From NCBI GenBank assembly GCA_946481195.1, contig CAMLNG010000025.1, forward strand, positions 1-16,530: a stretch of DNA of 16,530 bases. The letters run 5' to 3'. This DNA is from an uncultured Chromatiaceae bacterium (GTDB lineage: Bacteria > Pseudomonadota > Gammaproteobacteria > Enterobacterales > Alteromonadaceae). Every line of letters starts with the position of its first letter. Position 1 is the first letter of the stretch. Positions 7,893-13,776 of this stretch are shown here, piece by piece. The position numbers were made by a program, and so were the translations under genes. The notes under the pieces are model-generated. The model saw nothing but the letters and a program-made list of their open reading frames with translations, searched no databases and was not told the DNA's origin.

Positions 7893-8303
7893 TCACAGTG
7901 GAGGAAGATTGAGCCTTTTCATAGTTTCGAGATAGCGCTGATACTCCAAAGGCTCACAATAACTGCTGTCTTTCAGTAGACGCAGCGTCTCTTCCGCGTC
8001 TTGTTTCATCTGGATGTCACGCTCAAAACGGTGTGGTGGCAATTGCCACTGGTTAATCTCCTGCAAGTTTTCCAACGAACCGCGCAGCACCATACAATGC
8101 ACTTTACGCATACTTAAAAACTGTGGTTCAAGCTGCAGCCCCGTGCTTTTTAATAATTGTATTTCCGCCTTTATCAGGCTCATCTCGCTCAGTGGCTGCA
8201 ATAAAATAAAATGTACCAACAGCAAATAACCAGGGACCCCAACCACAGCCGCGCCGGCCAAAAAGCTAGCAAGATAACCTAAGAACGTTGTGATTGACTT
8301 CAT
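7893..8303 (-). CDS. Uncharacterised membrane-anchored protein (136 aa)
   Basis: I do not recognise this protein. One long hydrophobic segment at residues about 6-36 (LGYLASFLAGAAVVGVPGYLLLV) anchors it. The remaining about 100 residues are charged and mostly helical in character, with two cysteines (Cys70 and Cys116) that could pair if exported. The frame extends upstream to a TTG at 8366, but that has no ribosome site and adds a Cys-rich hydrophilic leader before the membrane segment; the ATG at 8303 is preferred even though only a G-rich stretch (complement of 8313-8317) precedes it. It lies 77 bases after the 76-residue gene and is the likely last gene of the ygiQ operon. Its stop faces the stop of the dioxygenase gene 22 bases away. 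Confidence 0.7.
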   Translation of the reverse strand: MKSITTFLGYLASFLAGAAVVGVPGYLLLVHFILLQPLSEMSLIKAEIQLLKSTGLQLEPQFLSMRKVHCMVLRGSLENLQEINQWQLPPHRFERDIQMKQDAEETLRLLKDSSYCEPLEYQRYLETMKRLNLPPL

Positions 8304-8380
8304 GTAGTCTGCCCCCAACCAATTGCATTTGTTGCAATCATTGCCACAGCCAGTGCCGTCGGTCAAGTTTCAGTGAGGAC

Positions 8381-8611
8381 TTACAATCTGGCCAGTTTAC
8401 GCTTCTCTTCCAGTCGTTCAGCAGCGTTGCTCCAGGCCTTGAGCGTCACATCCTGTTGTTGCATCGTTTTACTTAAAGCAGGCTGCGGCGCCAAAATAGC
8501 CGGTTTTGGCAGCAGCAGTGTCACCGCAGTATCCAGCAGTGCGACGGCGCAAAACCCGGCGACAAAATATCCGGCTGCTACTTTTTGTGGGGTTGTTGGG
8601 TGCCAAGCCAT
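8381..8611 (-). CDS. Uncharacterised small inner-membrane protein (76 aa)
   Basis: An unrecognised 76-residue protein. It has one transmembrane segment at about 11-34 (AAGYFVAGFCAVALLDTAVTLLL), a Pro-rich linker (KPAILAPQPA) and a charged C-terminal helix (residues about 50-76) that may form a coiled coil. The ATG at 8611 has AGAGGT six bases upstream and lies 34 bases inside the preceding gene, so translation is probably coupled. A longer start at 8632 is less well supported. The close overlap suggests it works with the 217-residue protein, perhaps as a membrane partner; this is inference. Confidence 0.75.
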   Translation of the reverse strand: MAWHPTTPQKVAAGYFVAGFCAVALLDTAVTLLLPKPAILAPQPALSKTMQQQDVTLKAWSNAAERLEEKRKLARL

Positions 8612-9231
8612 GCTTTTACCTCTGCTAACCATTGTTCACGGGCGGCGGGTTTCAGCGCCCGCTCTTCGAAATAACCATATTGCAGGCGTTTATCTGATTT
8701 CAGTTCCAGCATGATGCGGTCTTTGCCTTCTTTCAGATCGTGGAATTCCAGATCGCCGGCTTTTAATGTCGCCGCATATTTCAACACCAGCGCACGAAAC
8801 TCCGCGTTCAGACCATTTGGCGCCGCCAGTTCAATCCGGCATAAATTGTTGCGGCATTCGCTGTCGTAGATACGCAGTTCATTCGCACCCACATTCTGGG
8901 CGACGTGCGCAATCATAAACTCAGTGGCTTCCGCCCAATTCTCGTCGCGGCTCTGATCACTGAATTCAGCATTGTCGGCGATAAGCGCAAGCTCCAAATC
9001 GCGTAACTTATTCAGCTCCAGCTGCGCGTTTAGCGCTGGTAATGCCGCTTCGCCATATTTGGTATAAAACGACATTAAAGGCGCCAGCGCCGTGGCTGTT
9101 TCAGCTTCTGATTGCCATAAGGCCTGCCATTGCCACTGCGGCGCATGCGCAAATGGCCACAACAGATAAGCGCAGACACCAGCGGCCAGCGCCCGGTAAC
9201 GCAAGGGGATTTGTTCTATCGACCAGCGCAT
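8578..9231 (-). CDS. Uncharacterised signal-anchored protein with a Cys-x4-Cys motif (217 aa)
   Basis: I do not recognise a named family. A signal anchor or uncleaved signal peptide lies at about 13-29 (YRALAAGVCAYLLWPFAHA), so most of the protein should be periplasmic. The centre (about 40-115) is helical and acidic. It is followed by a compact alpha/beta-like segment with DSECRNNLCRIEL at 123-135; Cys126 and Cys131 could form a disulfide. Comparable CR-x3-CR strands occur in many uncharacterised envelope proteins. The ATG at 9231 directly abuts the TAG of the acetyltransferase gene (9234-9232), with AGGTG upstream, and its end overlaps the next gene by 34 bases, so this is clearly an operon member. 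The ORF is long, well initiated and coding-like, though its role is unknown. Confidence 0.8.
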   Translation of the reverse strand: MRWSIEQIPLRYRALAAGVCAYLLWPFAHAPQWQWQALWQSEAETATALAPLMSFYTKYGEAALPALNAQLELNKLRDLELALIADNAEFSDQSRDENWAEATEFMIAHVAQNVGANELRIYDSECRNNLCRIELAAPNGLNAEFRALVLKYAATLKAGDLEFHDLKEGKDRIMLELKSDKRLQYGYFEERALKPAAREQWLAEVKAWLGTQQPHKK

Positions 9232-9813
9232 CTATGCACCTGAATTTGTTGAAAAAGCTGAAGGTATGGTAACAGAGTCAAGCGTCAGACCGTACTGACG
9301 CACCGGCAGATCCAGCAGTAAACTGAACAAAATATCCTGTTGATAAACAAAACCGAGTTTTTCCAGCACTCGAATTGAGCCCTGGTTGTCCGGATGAACC
9401 AGGCCAAAGATTTGGTTTTGTTGCAGGCCGTGCGGACAACAGACTGAACCTTTGCGGGCGTCGGCAAGCACCGCATTTGCGGCTTCAACGGCCAGTCCCT
9501 GCCCCCAATACGGTGGCAGCAACCGGTAACCTAAATCAAAGCCGTTTATTTCATCGACCCATTTGAGGCCGCAAAAACCAATAATTTCGCCAGTTGCAGG
9601 CCACACCATCGCCAGCCGACCAAAACCGGTGCGTTGGTAATCCGCCAGTGGATGACTCTGCAGATAAACCAGCGCTTCGGCTATTGTTTGCATCGGCGGC
9701 GAACCGATATATCGCATCACAACCGGGTCGCTGCCAAGCCGGAACATCGCCGGGGCATCTTCGGCAGTAAAACGCCGCAGCTTTAACCTCGGCGTTACTA
9801 AACAATCGGTCAT
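9232..9813 (-). CDS. GNAT-family N-acetyltransferase (RimJ/RimL type)
   Basis: A 193-residue GNAT acetyltransferase that should transfer acetyl from acetyl-CoA to an amino group of a protein terminus or small molecule. It opens with the typical TPRLKLRRFTAEDA and has the acetyl-CoA loop YWGQGLAVEAA at 102-112, then VHPDNQGSIRVLEKLGF at 139-155, the usual end of the fold. Residues about 119-133 (RKGSVCCPHGLQQNQ) are slightly longer and less typical than the common version of this stretch. The ATG at 9813 has AGGA upstream and lies 23 bases behind the ygiQ stop. Its stop directly abuts the start of the 217-residue gene, so it is in the middle of the operon. The substrate is not predictable from sequence. 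Confidence 0.9.
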   Translation of the reverse strand: MTDCLVTPRLKLRRFTAEDAPAMFRLGSDPVVMRYIGSPPMQTIAEALVYLQSHPLADYQRTGFGRLAMVWPATGEIIGFCGLKWVDEINGFDLGYRLLPPYWGQGLAVEAANAVLADARKGSVCCPHGLQQNQIFGLVHPDNQGSIRVLEKLGFVYQQDILFSLLLDLPVRQYGLTLDSVTIPSAFSTNSGA

Positions 9814-9836
9814 GCAACAGCTTCCTGCAACAGAAC

Positions 9837-12086
9837 TTAGCCTTTGCCTTTTTTATAAGACGCCTGACCGGACGATTTCGAGGTCTGCTGCTGTTTGCGG
9901 ATCAGCGCCTCTTTCACCGGATTCATGCCGGTATGCTTAGTCACGGCAATTTTACCACCGGCTTTAGGTTTGAGATTTTTCTCGTCACGGGTCTCTTCCG
10001 GTACCAGACAACCTTTGCCTTTGCCAATAAGTTTGCTAAGCCCCATTTTTTGCAGCGCTTCGCGGATCATCGGCCAGCCGGCCGGATCATGATAACGCAG
10101 CAGTGCTTTGTGCAGCCGGCGTTGCCGCTCGCCTTTGGCAACCGCGACTTTCTCGGTGTTCCCTTTTAAATTCTTCAGTGAATTTAATTCGGTATGATAA
10201 ATCGTCGTGGCATTGGCCATCGGGCTTGGATAGAAGTTTTGTACCTGGTCAAGGCGGAAATCACGCTCTTTTAGCCACAGCGCCAGATTGACCATGTCGA
10301 GATCCGTGGTGCCGGGATGCGCCGAAATAAAATACGGGATCAGGTACTGCTCTTTGCCTGCTTCGCGACTGTATTTGTCGAACATCGCCTTAAATTTATC
10401 GTAAGCGCCCATGCCAGGCTTCATCATCTTTGACAATGGGCCTTCTTCGGTATGCTCAGGTGCAATTTTTAAATAACCACCGACATGGTGCTGCACCAGC
10501 TCACGGACGTAATTCGGATCTTCTACCGCGAGGTCATAGCGCACTCCGGAGGCAACCAGCACTTTTTTCACGCCAGGCAGTTTGCGCGCTGAGCGGTACA
10601 AATCGACGGTCGGGCTTTGATCGGTGTCCATGTGTTCACAAATGGTCGGATAAACACAAGACGGCCGGCGGCAGGTTTGTTCGGCTTTTGGATTTTTACA
10701 ACGCAGCCGGTACATGTTCGCGGTCGGGCCACCTAAATCGGAGATCACACCGGTAAAACCGGGCACTTTGTCGCGAATTTCTTCGATTTCGCGCAAAATC
10801 GATTCTTTCGAGCGGCTTTGAATAATCCGGCCTTCATGTTCGGTAATTGAACAGAATGAACAGCCGCCAAAACAACCACGCATAATATTGACCGAGGTTT
10901 TGATCATGTCATAGGCCGGAATTTTGGCTTTGCCATACACCGGATGCGGTACCCGCTGATAAGGCAGACCAAACACGCCATCCATTTCTTCGGTTGTTAA
11001 TGGAAACGCTGGCGGATTGAGCCAAACCGAGCGGTCGCCATGACGCTGCATAATAGCGCGGGCACAACCCGGGTTAGTTTCCTGGTGCAAAATACGCGAG
11101 GCGTGCGCATACAACGGCTTGTTGACGCTGACCTGCTCAAAGGCCGGCAACTTCACATAAGTTTTTTCCCAGGGTTTCTGCCGCGGCGGTTGCACTAAAA
11201 TCGGTTTGGCTTCGACTTCTGCCGGCTTGGACAAATCGATACCGGCCTGGGCGAATTCGGAATAGCTGCTGCAACCGACGTCATCCGCACCATAAGGATT
11301 TGGAATAGGGTCAATTTTGCCGACTTTATCGATAGCGGTCGAATCCACACCGCGCCACTCTGGCAAGGGCTCTTTGCGGATCACCGCAGTGCCACGGATA
11401 TCCTGTAAGTTGCTGATAGGCTCACCAGCGGCCAGCCGGTGCGCCACTTCCACCAGCGGACGCTCGGCGTTGCCATAAATCAGTAATTCAGCTTTCGCGT
11501 CAAAAATAATGGAGCGGCGGACTTTTTCCTGCCAGTAATCATAATGCGCAATCCGGCGCAGACTGGCTTCAATACCGCCGATAATCACCGGCACCTCTTT
11601 AAAGGCTTCTTTACAGCGCTGTGAATACACAATGACCGCGCGGTCAGGTCGTTTGCCGCCTTCGTTGCCAGGGGTGTAAGCATCGTCATGGCGCAGCTTT
11701 TTGTCGGCGGTGTAACGGTTGATCATCGAATCCATGTTGCCGGCCGACACGCCGAAAAACAGCTTCGGTTTACCCAGACGCATAAAATCGTCTTTGCTGT
11801 TCCAGTCCGGCTGCGCAATGATACCAACCCGAAAACCCTGGCTTTCCAGCATCCGCCCGACCACGGCCATACCAAAACTCGGGTGGTCGACATAAGCATC
11901 ACCAACCACCAGAATAATGTCACAGCAATCCCAGCCGAGCTTGGCCATTTCGGCTTTGCTCATCGGTAAAAATGGTGCAGGTTTAAAGTTGTCACCGCGG
12001 TATTTGGGGTAGGAAAACAGGCCGCATTCTGCGGACATACGCTCGACCGGCGCGGATTTTCGGGAGGGTACTGTGGTGCTGGTCAT
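9837..12086 (-). CDS. ygiQ: YgiQ family radical SAM protein (UPF0313)
   Basis: A 749-residue radical-SAM protein, close in length to E. coli YgiQ (about 740). Order: YgiQ N-terminal domain (about 20-380) beginning [12 protein letters not shown] and with a cobalamin-binding-like [13 protein letters not shown] loop; the radical SAM core with Cys405-x3-Cys409-x2-Cys412 ([11 protein letters not shown]) for the 4Fe-4S cluster; further conserved cysteines in a [16 protein letters not shown] segment; then the C-terminal DUF3362-like domain ending in a Lys-rich tail. The family's reaction is unknown to me. The ATG at 12086 is the only suitable start, although the ribosome site is weak (GAGA). A promoter with a perfect TATAAT lies about 35 bases upstream. 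It heads an apparent operon with the acetyltransferase and three unknown membrane proteins. Confidence 0.96.
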   Translation of the reverse strand: MTSTTVPSRKSAPVERMSAECGLFSYPKYRGDNFKPAPFLPMSKAEMAKLGWDCCDIILVVGDAYVDHPSFGMAVVGRMLESQGFRVGIIAQPDWNSKDDFMRLGKPKLFFGVSAGNMDSMINRYTADKKLRHDDAYTPGNEGGKRPDRAVIVYSQRCKEAFKEVPVIIGGIEASLRRIAHYDYWQEKVRRSIIFDAKAELLIYGNAERPLVEVAHRLAAGEPISNLQDIRGTAVIRKEPLPEWRGVDSTAIDKVGKIDPIPNPYGADDVGCSSYSEFAQAGIDLSKPAEVEAKPILVQPPRQKPWEKTYVKLPAFEQVSVNKPLYAHASRILHQETNPGCARAIMQRHGDRSVWLNPPAFPLTTEEMDGVFGLPYQRVPHPVYGKAKIPAYDMIKTSVNIMRGCFGGCSFCSITEHEGRIIQSRSKESILREIEEIRDKVPGFTGVISDLGGPTANMYRLRCKNPKAEQTCRRPSCVYPTICEHMDTDQSPTVDLYRSARKLPGVKKVLVASGVRYDLAVEDPNYVRELVQHHVGGYLKIAPEHTEEGPLSKMMKPGMGAYDKFKAMFDKYSREAGKEQYLIPYFISAHPGTTDLDMVNLALWLKERDFRLDQVQNFYPSPMANATTIYHTELNSLKNLKGNTEKVAVAKGERQRRLHKALLRYHDPAGWPMIREALQKMGLSKLIGKGKGCLVPEETRDEKNLKPKAGGKIAVTKHTGMNPVKEALIRKQQQTSKSSGQASYKKGKG

Positions 12087-12314
12087 AGCGATGTCTCATG
12101 AGCGGCAAAAAAGGTTGAGCATTATACTCAAGTATTGGGCTGATTGCGACTTGTCTGCAAGGCATTGTGCTGCTGCAGCTAACATGTTTTCAGCGTCGTG
12201 CTGGATTGCTCACGCTGGTTTGATTTCTGCTACAGCAACGCTCCTGATGTTAAGCCACTATTAATTCTTTGCTCCCTAGATTGGTGCTGTCACTGTCTAT
12301 TTCTGGGGTCTGCC
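12087..12314. other. Divergent intergenic region between ygiQ and the barrel gene
   Basis: This 228-base gap holds the ygiQ promoter near its left end and must hold the barrel gene promoter. No clear -35/-10 pair was found for the plus strand; TATTAA near 12259 is a weak candidate. I see no gene here. Confidence 0.5.
12115..12149 (-). promoter_or_regulatory. Sigma-70-like promoter of the ygiQ operon with embedded palindrome
   Basis: On the minus strand a perfect -10 box TATAAT (complement of 12121-12126) lies 17 bases downstream of a weak -35 box TCGCAA (complement of 12144-12149). The -10 box sits inside the dyad TTGAG (12115-12119), seven bases, CTCAA (12127-12131). Transcription would start near 12114, giving a leader of about 28 bases. 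The dyad could be a repressor site; that is inference. Confidence 0.65.
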
Positions 12315-12923
12315 ATGCGTCTGTTTCATCGTTCCGCTTTTGCTCTCACTGTTATTGCTTTATCTGTGTCCACAAAATTACAGGCGCAAACCCTGGTTTA
12401 TATCGATGAACCTGATGTTGGTTGGGTGTCGCCTTATCTAAGTTACGAAGCTAATGACAAAGGCCAAATTACCACGCTCGGCGCAGTCTTCCAGCCCGAC
12501 GCGCATTTCCAGCTGGCGGTGGGCCTCGCATCCTACTACAGCGATAAGTATCCACCAGGTTCCACTTACCGGCCCGAACTTGAATTTCTCAATCTTGATA
12601 CGTCAGTGCGCTTTGGCACTTTTGACCGAATCAGTCTGTATGGTGAAGTCGGCGTGGCGCTGGATGAGTTGATATTCGATGAAGAAGAGCGGGATTATTA
12701 TGACCGTTGGGGTGGTCATTATGAAAAAATGGGGCCTATTGACTGGTTTGCCGGCGTCGGGGCTGGCATCGAACTGAACAACTTGTCTTTGCGTGCTTTT
12801 GGTCGCTACCGTTATTTACGCAGCTATGAGCAGGAATATCTGGCGGCGCTGGACCCATGGGTCCATGGCCAGCCAGAAGATGGTCAGTGGTTTGCTGGTG
12901 TAGAACTCAGCCTGAGGTTTTAA
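12315..12923 (+). CDS. Small outer-membrane beta-barrel protein
   Basis: A 202-residue exported protein with a signal peptide (MRLFHRSAFALTVIALSVSTKLQA, cleavage before Gln25). The mature part alternates polar and aromatic/hydrophobic residues in the short-strand pattern of an 8-stranded barrel (VSPYLSYE, FQLAVGLASYY, SLYGEVGVAL, WFAGVGAGIEL, LRAFGRYRY) and ends in VELSLRF. The C-terminal Phe is the BAM recognition signature. An acidic aromatic loop at about 121-138 is probably surface exposed. The frame is open back to 12198, but the start at 12315 gives the signal peptide and has GGGGT upstream. Its stop overlaps the convergent GDT1 stop by four bases. Function unknown: porin-like, OmpX/OmpW-like or an assembly accessory are all possible. 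Confidence 0.82.
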   Translation: MRLFHRSAFALTVIALSVSTKLQAQTLVYIDEPDVGWVSPYLSYEANDKGQITTLGAVFQPDAHFQLAVGLASYYSDKYPPGSTYRPELEFLNLDTSVRFGTFDRISLYGEVGVALDELIFDEEERDYYDRWGGHYEKMGPIDWFAGVGAGIELNNLSLRAFGRYRYLRSYEQEYLAALDPWVHGQPEDGQWFAGVELSLRF

Positions 12924-13489
12924 ATCCAGGCCATCCCTTTAGCGATGGTCAGCACACCTAACAGCATAAAAACGCCGCAGGCAACGCGGCGCGCCCAATC
13001 CAGTGGTACCACTTCGAGAATATACTTGCCGAAATACACCACAGGCACGTTAGCTGCCAGCATGCCAAGCGTGGTGCCGACAATGACCCAGGTTGTTGCA
13101 TCATAGGTGGCGGCCAGAATCACTGTCGCAATTTGGGTTTTGTCGCCTATCTCGGCAAGGAAAAACAGCACAGTGCTGGCAGCAAAAGCACCGTATTTCA
13201 GCATGGCATTTTCTTCGCTGTCATCTTTATCCGGAATCAGTAACCACAGCGCGACAGCGATAAAAGAACCACCCAATAACCAGGCGTGCCAACCCGCCGG
13301 GATAAACTGCGCCACCCAGGCACCAAACCAGGCTGAGGCGGCATGATTAAGCAGCGTCGCAACTAAAATGCCGGCCACGATAGCACCGCGCTGACGAAAA
13401 CGCGCCGCCAGAAACAAAGAGAGTAATTGGGTTTTGTCACCGATTTCGGCAATAGCCACACCGGTGAAAGAAGAAATAAAAGCGTCCAT
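12920..13489 (-). CDS. mneA: GDT1/TMEM165 (UPF0016) family manganese exporter
   Basis: A 189-residue inner-membrane protein of the UPF0016/GDT1 cation:proton exchanger family; bacterial members export Mn2+ and protect against manganese excess. It has six predicted membrane helices in two homologous halves, each with the family signature: AEIGDKTQ at 14-21 and again at 112-119, the acidic residues forming the ion site. A charged loop (PDKDDSEEN, 86-94) separates the halves. The frame runs upstream to 13537, but MDAFISSFTGVAIAEIGDKT is the family N-terminus and the ATG at 13489 fits; only TGAG (complement of 13497-13500) is available as ribosome site. A yybP-ykoY manganese riboswitch directly precedes it, which strongly supports the manganese role. 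Its stop overlaps the barrel gene stop (TTAA, 12920-12923). The gene symbol follows the Vibrio usage and is tentative. Confidence 0.93.
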   Translation of the reverse strand: MDAFISSFTGVAIAEIGDKTQLLSLFLAARFRQRGAIVAGILVATLLNHAASAWFGAWVAQFIPAGWHAWLLGGSFIAVALWLLIPDKDDSEENAMLKYGAFAASTVLFFLAEIGDKTQIATVILAATYDATTWVIVGTTLGMLAANVPVVYFGKYILEVVPLDWARRVACGVFMLLGVLTIAKGMAWI

Positions 13490-13675
13490 GGGAGTACTCA
13501 GCGGGATTGGCCAAAGACAACGCAGTGGCTCCCGCATTGGGCCACGACGCTGTCTCAGGTCTCATCAGAACATTGCTGTTGCAAGTCCCGCTGCCGCCAT
13601 GTGCGTTGGCACAAGTATGTTGACGACAGCCCATAAGCATGGCGCTTATGGCGATTACTCCCCCAAGTCAGGAAG
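13490..13675 (-). ncRNA. yybP-ykoY: yybP-ykoY manganese riboswitch leader of the exporter
   Basis: Read on the minus strand, the leader carries the conserved parts of this Mn2+ riboswitch (Rfam RF00080) in the right order. CTTGGGGGAGTA lies at the complement of 13656-13667; a perfect 8-bp P2-like hairpin with 5-base loop has arms 13631-13638 and 13644-13651; TCAACATACTT lies at the complement of 13613-13623; a TGTGC/GCACA hairpin follows (13600-13604, 13609-13613); GAGACC is at the complement of 13558-13563. P1 can form between 13662-13670 and 13551-13559 with one A-A mismatch and two G-U pairs. High Mn2+ should switch the exporter on. The last about 60 bases form the expression platform. The aptamer starts about four bases after the predicted transcription start. 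Confidence 0.92.
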
Positions 13676-13680
13676 CGCGC

Positions 13681-13709
13681 ATTGTAGGCAAGCAGAAGGC
13701 CGGCAGCAA
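13681..13709 (-). promoter_or_regulatory. Promoter of the riboswitch-exporter transcript
   Basis: On the minus strand, -10 TACAAT (complement of 13681-13686) is separated by 17 bases from a weak -35 TTGCTG (complement of 13704-13709). The predicted start near 13674 is immediately before the riboswitch P1 strand. The -35 box lies partly in the adjacent inverted repeat, so the upstream terminator hairpin and this promoter overlap. Confidence 0.55.
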
Positions 13710-13728
13710 GAAAAATCTGCGCCGGCCT
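13697..13728 (-). terminator. Possible terminator hairpin after the RND pump gene
   Basis: AGGCCGGC (13697-13704) and GCCGGCCT (13721-13728) form a perfect 8-bp GC-rich stem with a 16-base loop, about 50 bases after the efflux gene stop. On the minus strand the following bases are only TCTGCTTG, so a proper U-run is missing; on the plus strand GGTCTTTTGTTG follows. It may act as a weak terminator or stem for transcripts entering from the RND gene. Confidence 0.4.
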
Positions 13729-13776
13729 GGTCTTTTGTTGCCATTCAGAGCACTGACAAGCCCTTAACTATTTGAT

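Noticed and set aside
7874..7896. Hairpin GTGATACT/AGAATCAC between the dioxygenase and the unknown operon
   Set aside because: It has an A-A mismatch and no T-run on either strand, so I do not call it a terminator.
9435..9480. Possible frameshift in the acetyltransferase around residues 119-133
   Set aside because: The stretch is unusual but the conserved motifs before and after are in the same frame, so a small insertion is more likely than damage.
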